From: an uncultured Eubacteriales bacterium
GTDB taxonomy: Bacteria > Bacillota > Clostridia > UMGS1883
Assembly: GCA_905195005.1 (NCBI GenBank)
Contig: CAJJUC010000018.1
Coordinates: 1-21,663 of the forward strand
Length of the DNA stretch: 21,663 bases
Direction: 5' to 3'
Positions 10,901 through 15,861 of this stretch are shown piece after piece. Position 1 is the stretch's first letter. Every line of letters starts with the position of its first letter. The translations under genes were made by a program, and so were the position numbers. The notes beneath the pieces were generated by a model. The model was not told the origin of the DNA, did no database searches, and was given only the letters and a program-made list of their open reading frames with translations.

Positions 10901-11466
10901 TCGGAGAAAAATCGGATCTTCCGTTTACTGATGTTCTGAAAACAGATTGGTTCAGCGACTATGTGAAATATGTTTATGACAACGGTTTGTTTAACGGTGT
11001 TTCAGATACGCTGTTTGCGCCGAATACGGAGATAACGCGCGCAATGATGGTTACGGTGCTTCACCGTGCTGACGGCGCACCGGAGGCGGCAGAGGCAAGC
11101 AGCTTTGAAGACGTTCCGGCGGACGCATACTATGCAAAGGCTGTTTCATGGGCGCAGAAGAATAATATTGTGCTCGGCATAAGCGACGAGCAGTTTGCGC
11201 CCGATGAAAATATCACGCGCGAGCAGATTGCGGCAATTATATACCGCTATGCAAGGTACAAGGGGCAGGATGTGAGCGCGGCGGAAAAAACCGATATTAC
11301 AAGCTACTCGGATTACAGTGAAGCTTCGGATTATGCCCTCGGAGCGCTTGCCTACGCAGTGGGCAGCGGCATCATGAAGGGAAGAACCGACACAACGCTT
11401 AATCCCAAGGATTATGCAACGCGTGCCGAAATCTCGGCAGTAATGCAAAGGTTCTTAGGCCTATAA
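4954..11466 (+). CDS. Giant secreted SLH-domain surface protein (2170 aa)
   Basis: The protein starts with a typical signal peptide (MNICKKLL, hydrophobic core, cleavage near AFA-SEA about residue 27). An N-terminal beta-sandwich-like region runs to about residue 300. Residues ~720-1130 are beta-rich with alternating polar and apolar strands that I cannot assign to a family; a short repeated acidic segment (residues 783-853) interrupts it. An Ig-like junction (VDTSAPVLSL) is at ~1611, a Big_2-like module at ~1720-1835, a FIVAR-like helical segment at ~1836-1900, a Gly/Ser linker, and a divergent InlB B-repeat (Flg_new_2-like) at ~1917-1985. Three SLH domains end the protein (~1990-2040, 2050-2106, 2114-2170), each with its TR motif (ITRAM, ITREQ, ATRAE). 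SLH repeats are known to bind pyruvylated secondary cell-wall polymers, so this protein is probably wall-anchored. It follows the Ig-like gene in one operon. No catalytic residues are recognisable; function beyond surface display is unknown. Confidence 0.9.
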   Translation: MNICKKLLSCILAAAMLLTLAPAAFASEAAQYSITNGYLTYTFNADTGGFAIETAEGNPKKILDNNIPLLYAEDKTHSNGTSFITVRVGDKDYIFGQDYGFFGIDSKLGTPTVSEEGRLLTIPWTIKGITVTLKAALGQDADSDITGNVGLSFEVKNESGKDENVSVRLLLDTALGNEIDAPYFVVDTDIKPTMTESEYAGDELPQQIRCVDSLSKPSKLSYILTKGWNGGVTADRAVIGHWANMANTRYDYKPDRYCDFTNYSNDHRIPDSAAALYWENKALKNSESFCGELLYGVGNFSKNTDDNVGINITAGRVELADDKKSYKNDGIIDVTVEIDNTVDGAVKLTNAMIRLTVDEKEFSVIEGDAAAVHKEIGSEVVTKQYKLKAVPQAELTAGTIYVSLTATQTLADGTEADFESAAERSVILRSTEGKLPDVQMNKINPKIVYTSGEKAVTVSGKMKAFKALKENQGWDLRLIHETTGESVLIKKSNISFLDDSYENMSFSTGEELTVGSYKLVFEFTNPQLIADLGKSITCPQKLQVSADPKYKLKMYGTMALVRTTDNNKTDYDFFAFENEGDYLSFYKGKTEKTGLLNGGKIKYNFGEEKAIGKHEIILTVRANLREMTRKSGENTETYWQASYSDGDIIINNMLSYEGEKPLEIYKNGDEYTVKGDGLIKVVNSINVWRSKWSFSVNKGMVTSLDGERLEKKGEYALGSKPLQLSLDGAATMIQSVGGFLVDLKFGEMSSKWHDGGDGIVTYGIGFGGSISIPISAKKKNTDLTADQEDMSEELNNLFDESLTADQEDMSLEMNNLFNETPKKTSSGAKLTKDTNLSEGQLSAEINNVLFGENGNVENGAVKVDSTGFIGIDAKTTLALPKDVLGSLVSNSPGIYASVTINTIENIYQLDVGVNIKVIECEGTLAFKEVKVKGKDKILPDKIEFYVRQGLKIPLAPPVLYMTGLGGGVNELADTIGGQFDSLPPITILLFTRLEAIETLIGDFNARVSLEGMSLTGDMKLKFSDKLLDLNAGIYAKWIEPWELNLYGNVSIIDGLIKGGITINIADHYFYGYIFASICIPDSIPFVGGKELAGVEAAVSHEFIGANIKIIGIRFGVIYYWGGNVSFGKNIDLSAPKKGDGTQNAMMSLESGDMIGCYGTNVHRLAATPILANGGISLLSAEKSASIEVKNAAGSNALLLEIPFTGTGTPEPGEITLKNPSGKTVLTVGDDGKGNGNMLVQEREDGNYIYVTVTEADKIENGIWTVTYTTENISIGTFVMNRVDDIAEITSCAAAHASDEDYNIDASWSIKGGAEQSGTIDVYLTEDKDVLSKIKTSTNKGDSLGTNILHKDYDKISSGSEKITLPKTMPSGAYYVVTTLSTSEGISLAITDAPIKFKNPSLPKPVKSAHINYGGNGNLFVKVEDADSPDYTHYIAEIVSEDGTVLQNNIGQFERGKNFVFGKEAGLEVGKTYHVNIRTLNEKYEKLGEEYKTVYYYGDDIVRSDSFTLEEKHTVMPKLESVKANFDTLKEYISQNSVTVEYTFSEPVFVELSINGGQKAYSGGLFKKDWQFTLDDLEDGDYIIDFTAYTETKNHITGSDSALADAQLGFTVDTSAPVLSLSRKTADSVEQDGGAVKAIFGANTVMTDENGNYTIEGLTEKSASFTVDGAETGITRAANGSFIYNGTLTDGESFKQHTLCAVDNAGNKSEAVVSVIRKGAFSLKEIEIRNGDNEIPQSNGEKKVSVRNGQTVSLTAWAVTEDEKRIRLENDAVLWNVLYSKNNVSVSDGMLTALAAGETAVKVKLKTADIELSGGDVASGGLSDYTIVEIGKNSKGDLADKIREAENALAANPSASEDKKQALSDAIDAAKNLLNNPSATEEDYTNGVTALDNAISVFNRTGSGRGSSGSRTKALYAVNILPSEHGKVSASSNKAYSGSSVTITAVPDEGYAVEDILINGKSVGRAEVYTVQSISEDINVQVIFGEKSDLPFTDVLKTDWFSDYVKYVYDNGLFNGVSDTLFAPNTEITRAMMVTVLHRADGAPEAAEASSFEDVPADAYYAKAVSWAQKNNIVLGISDEQFAPDENITREQIAAIIYRYARYKGQDVSAAEKTDITSYSDYSEASDYALGALAYAVGSGIMKGRTDTTLNPKDYATRAEISAVMQRFLGL
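7300..7512 (+). repeat. Three copies of a 19-residue acidic repeat inside the SLH protein
   Basis: Residues 783-801 (LTADQEDMSEELNNLFDES) and 802-820 (LTADQEDMSLEMNNLFNET) are tandem copies. A more diverged third copy (NLSEGQLSAEINNVLFGEN) follows at 835-853 after a short Lys/Ser/Thr linker. The two tandem copies differ at several synonymous positions (CTCACTGCC versus TTAACTGCG), so the duplication is old and appears to be kept at the protein level. The segment looks helical and acidic and sits between strands of a beta-rich region, so it may be a loop or a docking peptide. Confidence 0.8.
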
Positions 11467-11543
11467 CATAAACGGCTGCGGCAAAAGTCACAACCCGATA
11501 AGGAAGTATTGGTTTTGAACGCCGTTCTTTAAGTTTATACTTC

Positions 11544-11588
11544 GTAAACAGGCAGCCGTATACGTCAGTATTACGACTGCCTGTTTAC
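11544..11588. repeat. Perfect 12-bp inverted repeat hairpin in the intergenic element
   Basis: GTAAACAGGCAG (11544-11555) is the exact reverse complement of CTGCCTGTTTAC (11577-11588). Four further pairs (CGTA/TACG) can form inside, leaving a loop of about 11 nt. Only ACTTGTCT follows on the + strand, so it lacks the T-run of a classic terminator. Confidence 0.75.
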
Positions 11589-11659
11589 TTGTCTAAATCT
11601 TAAATTCCGACCTTCAAAACTGCTTTGCACCCTGTAAACAATATTTTTTGATGAAGTTC

Positions 11660-11703
11660 AAGGCAAAAAAGCGAGTAATCCTGTCGGATTTCGAGCCTTT
11701 TTT
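11660..11703 (+). terminator. Possible terminator of the SLH-protein operon
   Basis: AAGGC (11660-11664) can pair with GCCTT (11695-11699), with an inner AATCC/GGATT stem, and TTTT follows to 11703. The internal loop is asymmetric and the stem short, so the call is weak. It is the only T-run-ended hairpin seen downstream of the 11466 stop. Confidence 0.3.
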
Positions 11704-11753
11704 AACGCTGAAATTCGCAAAAAAGATGTTTAGCAGGGCAATACTTCCTTACC

Positions 11754-11791
11754 GGGCTGTGGCTAAATGCGATTGCATTTTGCTACAGCCC
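11754..11791. repeat. 17-bp hairpin at the right end of the intergenic element
   Basis: GGGCTGTGGCTAAATGC and GCATTTTGCTACAGCCC pair over 17 positions with one G-T wobble and one mismatch around a GATT loop. There is no T-run on either side. It lies about 50 bp past the sleB stop in the sleB reading direction, so it may protect or help end that message. Confidence 0.6.
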
Positions 11792-11840
11792 CCCTGCTTT
11801 TACAAGAGGATAGGAAAAAGCTTTGGAATTATGCCTCCGT

Positions 11841-12506
11841 TTATTCACAGAAAACGTGCTTTCCTATGGTGCAGATTATATTACGTGAACGAATCCATTT
11901 GTTCGTTGCCGTGACGGGATTATAATAATATATTGCGCCGCCTGTCGGATCCCAGCCGTTAAGCGCGTCACGCGCGGCACGGTGACTGCTTGCATACATC
12001 TCCGCGTTTATCTGACCGTCATCAACGGCGGTGAATGCTCCGCGCTGATATACAACGCCCGAAATGGAGTTTGGGAAAGACGGGTGGTCAACACGGTTCA
12101 GCACAACGGCGCCCACGGCAACCTGACCCTCATAAGGTTCTCCGCGCGCTTCTCCGTTTATAACCCTCGCAAGCAGTTCAATGCTTGCGTCGTTTGGTGA
12201 AGCGCTTTGTCCGCTGCCGGAGGATTCCGAGAAAATTCCCATTGCATTAAGCGTTTGCTTGCCTGCAACACCATCGGCGGTCAACCCGTTTTTGCGCTGA
12301 AAGCTTTTTACTGCATTTTCCGTCTGCCAGCCGAATACGCCGTCAACCGAGCCGCTGTAATAGCCCCAGTTTTTCAGCTTTGTCTGGATTTTTTTAACCT
12401 CCTCGCCGCGTGAGCCGCTTTTGGAAACTGCGGACGCGGTTATAACGGACACTGAAAGAATCACCAGTCCTATGAGGAGCATTATATTGATTTTCCTGCG
12501 TTTCAT
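11841..12506 (-). CDS. sleB: Spore cortex-lytic enzyme SleB-type
   Basis: This 221-aa protein has an N-terminal hydrophobic signal or anchor segment (residues ~8-27), a peptidoglycan-binding domain PG_binding_1 (~31-88: GSRGEEVKKIQTKL, DGVFGWQTENAVKSFQ), a Ser-rich linker, and a C-terminal Hydrolase_2/SleB catalytic domain (~107-221). The conserved INGEARGEPYEGQ block contains Glu119, which corresponds to the glutamate proposed as catalytic in SleB lytic transglycosylases. In known spore formers SleB is exported during sporulation and cuts muramic-lactam cortex peptidoglycan at germination. The length is a little below the usual ~250-300 aa. The ATG at 12506 has GGAGG (12514-12518) 7 nt upstream. 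No ypeB partner gene is adjacent. A hairpin terminator abuts its leader, so it probably is not expressed simply with serCA. A vegetative wall-hydrolase role in the same family cannot be excluded. Confidence 0.85.
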   Translation of the reverse strand: MKRRKINIMLLIGLVILSVSVITASAVSKSGSRGEEVKKIQTKLKNWGYYSGSVDGVFGWQTENAVKSFQRKNGLTADGVAGKQTLNAMGIFSESSGSGQSASPNDASIELLARVINGEARGEPYEGQVAVGAVVLNRVDHPSFPNSISGVVYQRGAFTAVDDGQINAEMYASSHRAARDALNGWDPTGGAIYYYNPVTATNKWIRSRNIICTIGKHVFCE

Positions 12507-12516
12507 ACATATACCT

Positions 12517-12574
12517 CCGCATAAAAAAATAGCATCTGCGAGTATTATTCACAGATGCTTACTTTTTTATGCGG
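12517..12574. terminator. Strong bidirectional hairpin between serA and sleB
   Basis: On the - strand the outer arms CCGCATAAAAAA and TTTTTTATGCGG form 12 perfect pairs, and AGCATCTG/CAGATGCT form an inner 8-bp stem followed by ATTTTTTTA. This is a typical intrinsic terminator for serC-serA, 9 nt past the serA stop. The GCGG of the outer arm overlaps the first two bases of the sleB GGAGG. Confidence 0.85.
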
Positions 12575-12582
12575 AAAAAATG

Positions 12583-13749
12583 TTATTTTATTACTCTTAC
12601 TCTGATAACCCCGTCAATCCCGGCAATTTCGGAGGCAGCGGAGGCAGCGTCGCCGTCCGTGTCGATAATCGTGCAGGCATAATCGCCGCGGCTCTTGTTC
12701 ATCAGATTGTCAATGTTCATGTTCTTTCCCGAAACCGCTGCCGTTATTCCCGTAAGCATGTTCGGAATATTTTTATGCAGAACGGTGATTCTGACGCCGC
12801 CGCTGCGCGGAAGCTCACAGTTCGGGTAATTCACGGAATTAACAATATTTCCGTTTTCCATATAATCGATAAGCTCCTTTGCCGCCATAACCGCACAGTT
12901 ATCCTCGCTTTCGCTTGTGGAAGCTCCGAGATGCGGAATCGCAACAACGTTTTCAAGCCCGAGAATGTCGTCCGACGGGAAATCGGTTACATAGCAGGAG
13001 AGAAGTCCGACCTCAAGCGCGGATTTAAGCGCCTGAGAATCCACAAGTCCGCCGCGCGAGAAATTAAGAAGCTTTGCGCCCTTCTTCACAGCCGACCTGA
13101 ACAGCTCCGCATTGAACATGCCCTTTGTGTCGGGCGTGAGCGGAAGATGAAGCGTGATATAGTCCGCTTCGGCAAGCGCTTCCTTCAAATCCGATTTAAT
13201 CACGGTGTGGCGGTCAAGACCGAGCGCCGCTTTTACCGAGATATACGGGTCATAACCGATTATATCCATGCCGAGGTGGTGCGCCGCGTTTGCAACGAGT
13301 ACGCCGATTGCGCCGAGACCGATAACGGCAAGCTTTTTGCCCCTGATTTCGCAGCCGGCAAAATTGCTTTTGCCCTTTTCAACCGTTTTTCCGACCTCGT
13401 CACCGTTACCCTTAAGCGTTTGCGCCCACTGTATTCCGCCGACAATATCTCTCGATGCAAGCAGAAGTCCTGCAAGCGTGAGCTCCTTAACGGCGTTTGC
13501 ATTTGCACCGGGAGTGTTGAAAACAACAATGCCCTTTTCGCTGCATTTGTCAATCGGAATGTTATTCACGCCTGCGCCTGCGCGCGCAACTGCGGCAAGA
13601 TTTTCGCCGAGCTCCATGTCGTGCATGTTAAAGCTGCGCAGAATAATGCAATCGGGATTTTCGCAGTTATCGCTGATTGCATATTTTGTTTTATCAAAAT
13701 TGTCAAGACCGCATTTTGCGATTTTGTTAAGAGTAAGCAGATTATACAT
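12583..13749 (-). CDS. serA: D-3-phosphoglycerate dehydrogenase with ACT domain
   Basis: This 388-aa enzyme of the D-isomer-specific 2-hydroxyacid dehydrogenase family oxidises 3-phosphoglycerate to 3-phosphohydroxypyruvate, the first step of serine synthesis. The NAD-binding Rossmann motif is GLGAIG at 144-149, catalytic Arg232 is in NFSRGG, and His273 is in IPHLGAST. A C-terminal ACT-like domain (~319-388: VRITVLHKNIPNML...) suggests allosteric control, probably by serine. The usual DVFxxEP segment holding the catalytic Glu is replaced by TDFPSDDILG (255-264), so an aspartate (260 or 261) may take that role. The gene follows serC after 12 nt; AAGGGG (13758-13763) lies 8 nt before the ATG at 13749 and overlaps the serC stop. 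An ATG-TAA start-stop pair sits between that site and the start. The large open frame on the opposite strand here is a shadow. Confidence 0.95.
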   Translation of the reverse strand: MYNLLTLNKIAKCGLDNFDKTKYAISDNCENPDCIILRSFNMHDMELGENLAAVARAGAGVNNIPIDKCSEKGIVVFNTPGANANAVKELTLAGLLLASRDIVGGIQWAQTLKGNGDEVGKTVEKGKSNFAGCEIRGKKLAVIGLGAIGVLVANAAHHLGMDIIGYDPYISVKAALGLDRHTVIKSDLKEALAEADYITLHLPLTPDTKGMFNAELFRSAVKKGAKLLNFSRGGLVDSQALKSALEVGLLSCYVTDFPSDDILGLENVVAIPHLGASTSESEDNCAVMAAKELIDYMENGNIVNSVNYPNCELPRSGGVRITVLHKNIPNMLTGITAAVSGKNMNIDNLMNKSRGDYACTIIDTDGDAASAASEIAGIDGVIRVRVIK

Positions 13750-13761
13750 TTACATTTCCCC

Positions 13762-14844
13762 TTATCTATTATTTTTTTCAAATTCGCGCATAAAGTCAAC
13801 CAGCGCCTGAACGCCCTCAACCGGCATTGCGTTGTAGATGCTTGCGCGCATTCCGCCGACGGTTCTGTGACCCTTGAGGTTTACAAAACCGGCTTCCTTT
13901 GCTTCCTTTATGAATTTTGCGTTAAGCTCATCACTGCCGGTTATAAACGGAACGTTCATCAGCGAGCGATCCTCTTTGACAACCGTTCCCTTAAACATTT
14001 CGGAATTATCGAGGAAATCATAAAGAATTGACGCTTTTTTCTCATTCACTGCCTGAACAGCCTTAACGCCGCCCTGTTCCTTTATCCATTCGAAAACAAG
14101 CTTCATGATATAAATGCCGTATGTCGGCGGTGTGTTGTAAAGCGAGTTGTTGTCCGCATGAATCTGATAATTGAACATTGTCGGGCAAATATCCATCGCG
14201 TTTCCGATAAGATCTTCGCGCACAATGACAAGAGTTACGCCTGCCGGACCGAGGTTTTTCTGAGCGCCTGCGAACAGAAGACCGAATTTTGAAACGTCAA
14301 TTTCCTCGGACATAACCATTGAGGAAATATCCGCAACGAGCGGAACGTCACCCGTTTCGGGAAGATTGTTCCACTTTGTTCCGTAGATTGTGTTGTTCAT
14401 GCAGATATAGAAATAATCCGCGTCCTTTGAAAAGGTTGATTTATCAAGCTTGGGGATATACGAAAAGGTTTTGTCGGCAGACGATGCAACCTTGTTCACC
14501 GTTATGTAACGCTCTGCCTCCTGCGCCGCCTTTTTCGCCCACTGACCCGTGATAACAATATCGCACTTTTTATTCTTGTTGGCAAGGTTCATCGGAATCA
14601 TCGCAAACTGACTTGAACCGCCGCCCTGGAGGAAAAGAACCTTGTAATTATCCGGGATATGCATAAGCTCTCGCGCAAGCGCCTCCGCACCCTTTATAAT
14701 ATCGTCATAATCCTTGCTGCGGTGGCTCATCTCCATAACGCTCATGCCGCTCGAACCATACTCAAGCATCTCACTCTGAGCTTTTTTAAGAACCTCAAGC
14801 GGAAGTGCGCTCGGTCCTGCGGAAAAATTGTATACTCTTGCCAT
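13762..14844 (-). CDS. serC: Phosphoserine aminotransferase
   Basis: This 360-aa PLP enzyme, of normal family length, converts 3-phosphohydroxypyruvate plus glutamate into O-phosphoserine, the second step of serine synthesis. The start YNFSAGPSALP, the substrate-binding HRS (41-43), the PLP phosphate loop QGGGSSQF (73-80), the ADISSM aspartate (D172) and the Schiff-base lysine K196 in AGAQKNLGPAG are all present. The ATG at 14844 has AAGGAGG (14854-14860) 9 nt upstream. It is the first gene of a serC-serA operon read from a consensus promoter at 14877-14905. No serB phosphatase gene is in the window. Confidence 0.97.
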   Translation of the reverse strand: MARVYNFSAGPSALPLEVLKKAQSEMLEYGSSGMSVMEMSHRSKDYDDIIKGAEALARELMHIPDNYKVLFLQGGGSSQFAMIPMNLANKNKKCDIVITGQWAKKAAQEAERYITVNKVASSADKTFSYIPKLDKSTFSKDADYFYICMNNTIYGTKWNNLPETGDVPLVADISSMVMSEEIDVSKFGLLFAGAQKNLGPAGVTLVIVREDLIGNAMDICPTMFNYQIHADNNSLYNTPPTYGIYIMKLVFEWIKEQGGVKAVQAVNEKKASILYDFLDNSEMFKGTVVKEDRSLMNVPFITGSDELNAKFIKEAKEAGFVNLKGHRTVGGMRASIYNAMPVEGVQALVDFMREFEKNNR

Positions 14845-14876
14845 TCAAAACAGCCTCCTTAAATATAACTGATACT

Positions 14877-14905
14877 ATTATACTCCTTATTGGTGAAAGT
14901 GTCAA
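14877..14905 (-). promoter_or_regulatory. Consensus sigma-A promoter of serC-serA
   Basis: On the - strand TTGACA (14900-14905), a 17-nt spacer and TATAAT (14877-14882) match the sigma-A consensus exactly. The expected start near 14870 gives a leader of about 26 nt, too short for a riboswitch or T-box. Confidence 0.9.
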
Positions 14906-14930
14906 ACCGTTTTTCGGTAATTTTTTACCG
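14906..14930. repeat. Alternating ACCG/CGGT inverted repeats upstream of the serC -35
   Basis: ACCG (14906-14909), CGGT (14915-14918) and ACCG (14927-14930) alternate; CGGTAA-TTTT-TTACCG (14915-14930) is a perfect 6-bp inverted repeat. It touches the -35 box of the serC promoter, so it could be a regulator site. This is position-based inference only. Confidence 0.35.
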
Positions 14931-14964
14931 TTTTTGCTCCTTTGGATTATATGCGCCCTAAATA

Positions 14965-14993
14965 TTGATTTTTTTCCGTGCCTATGTTATAAT
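14965..14993 (+). promoter_or_regulatory. Extended -10 promoter of the 68-aa orphan gene
   Basis: TTGATT (14965-14970), a 17-nt spacer and TATAAT (14988-14993) preceded by TG at 14985-14986 make a near-consensus extended -10 promoter. The predicted start near 15000 is about 24 nt before the ATG at 15024. Confidence 0.85.
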
Positions 14994-15023
14994 AAGTTTA
15001 TCAAAGGAAGGGGAGGTTTTACC

Positions 15024-15230
15024 ATGAAGCAAAACGGAGCCGAAAAATTATTCGCGCAAATGACCGACCGGGCTTATGCCGAGCTTGCCGACCTGCCTGA
15101 GGACAGGCTGTACGATGAACTTCCCGACGATGACGATTACCTTATTGACGAGGGGAAGGATGCGGAATATTACGAAAACCGCAACACCAAGGGCTATGGC
15201 TTGACGGACGGAAAAATCTTCACACAATAA
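15024..15230 (+). CDS. Small acidic protein of unknown function (68 aa)
   Basis: The ATG at 15024 is preceded at 7 nt by AAGGGGAGG (15008-15016), an extended -10 promoter lies 31 nt upstream, and a strong hairpin follows 6 nt after the stop. The gene is therefore a complete monocistronic unit. A longer frame opening at 14805 starts inside serC and is ruled out by the promoter position. The protein has 18 Asp/Glu against 8 Lys/Arg, a DDDD run at 35-38, and no signal peptide, membrane helix or Cys pair, so it is probably cytoplasmic. I do not recognise the family. Partner-binding, small regulator or antitoxin-like roles are possible, but no toxin gene is next to it. Confidence 0.75.
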   Translation: MKQNGAEKLFAQMTDRAYAELADLPEDRLYDELPDDDDYLIDEGKDAEYYENRNTKGYGLTDGKIFTQ

Positions 15231-15236
15231 TTGCAA

Positions 15237-15280
15237 GAGACTGCGGCAAAATGGAATTTCATTTTGCCGCAGTTTCTTTA
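15237..15280 (+). terminator. Terminator after the 68-aa gene
   Basis: GAGACTGCGGCAAAATG and CATTTTGCCGCAGTTTC pair over 17 positions with one G-T wobble around a GAATTT loop, followed by TTTA. It may also stop trmL transcripts coming from the other side, since no better terminator is seen in 15281-15363. Confidence 0.8.
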
Positions 15281-15363
15281 ATAAGCGCAAATCACAATAG
15301 CTATATTTTTTGTAATATATGCTTTTTCTCCTTTTCTTGCGTTCCGGAGCTTTTTAACATCCC

Positions 15364-15861
15364 CTAATCGATTATTCCGTAAAGATAGTCCGACTCGCGG
15401 CTGAGCCCCTTAAAGCCGGTCTGCCGCAGCGCTTCATAAACCACAATTGCCGCCGAATTTGAAAGATTCAGACACCTCGCCTCGCTTATCATGGGGATTC
15501 GCAGGCATTTATCGGGATTGTCCGCAAGCAGCTTCTCGGGAAGTCCGCGCGTTTCCTTTCCGAAAATCAGAAAATCTCCGTCGCGAAATTCCGCGTCGGC
15601 ATACGAGCGCGGAGCTTTCGAGCTCAGGCAGAAAAATCGGCAGCCCTTGTTTTTGTCAAAAAAATCGTCAAGATTTTCATAATATTTAATTCCGAGAAAG
15701 TGCCAGTAATCAAGACCGGCGCGCTTGAGCTTTTTATCATCGACACCAAACCCCATCGGTTTTACGATGTGCAGCCGCGTTCCCGTTGCTGCGCAGGTTC
15801 TTACAATATTTCCCGTGTTCTGCGGAATTTCCGGCTCAACCAAAACTATGTTCATGCTCAC
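15364..15861 (-). CDS. trmL: tRNA (cytidine/uridine-34 2'-O)-methyltransferase, SpoU/TrmL type
   Basis: This 165-aa SPOUT methyltransferase would use S-adenosylmethionine to methylate the wobble ribose of tRNA-Leu isoacceptors, as known for TrmL. The three SpoU motifs are clear: EIPQNTGNIVRTCAATG (11-27), FGKETRGLP (100-108) and IPM...RCLNLSNSAAIVVYEA (122-145), which form the trefoil knot. The length is typical (~155-165). The start chosen is GTG at 15861, which overlaps the upstream TGA as GTGA. GGGGAG (15873-15878) is 11 nt from it but 17 nt from the alternative ATG at 15855, so GTG is favoured. It is the second gene of an operon with the Ppx/GppA-family gene. Confidence 0.93.
   Translation of the reverse strand: MSMNIVLVEPEIPQNTGNIVRTCAATGTRLHIVKPMGFGVDDKKLKRAGLDYWHFLGIKYYENLDDFFDKNKGCRFFCLSSKAPRSYADAEFRDGDFLIFGKETRGLPEKLLADNPDKCLRIPMISEARCLNLSNSAAIVVYEALRQTGFKGLSRESDYLYGIID

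Larger units (their letters stand above)
11474..11790. repeat. Non-coding element bounded by imperfect inverted repeats
   Basis: This fills most of the 374-bp gap between the SLH gene and sleB. The left arm has GGCTGCGGCAAAA (11474-11486) and CCCGATAAGGAAGTATTG (11494-11511). The reverse complement of the right arm has GGCTGTAGCAAAA (11778-11790) and CCCGGTAAGGAAGTATTG (11739-11756). The 18-nt blocks match at 17 positions and the 13-nt blocks at 11. The right arm carries extra bases that make a hairpin of its own. No convincing gene lies inside; the small frames there look like chance. It could be a MITE-like non-autonomous element, a dispersed intergenic repeat, or one folded RNA whose ends pair. 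No clear target-site duplication was seen. Confidence 0.6.

Noticed and set aside
11467..11840. Integron attC or IS remnant
   Set aside because: No transposase fragment, integrase gene or clear attC core sites were seen; only the inverted repeats support a mobile origin.
11648..11914. + strand 88-codon frame in the intergenic element
   Set aside because: It runs through the right inverted-repeat arm and into the sleB coding region antisense, and has no Shine-Dalgarno; treated as chance.
12421..14031. Long + strand open frame (536 codons)
   Set aside because: It lies antisense to serA and serC, which have full families of conserved motifs; it is rich in Cys, His, Arg and Asn in a pattern typical of an antisense shadow and has no ribosome binding site.
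14845..14876. Riboswitch or T-box leader for serC
   Set aside because: The predicted leader is only about 26 nt, with no room for an aptamer.
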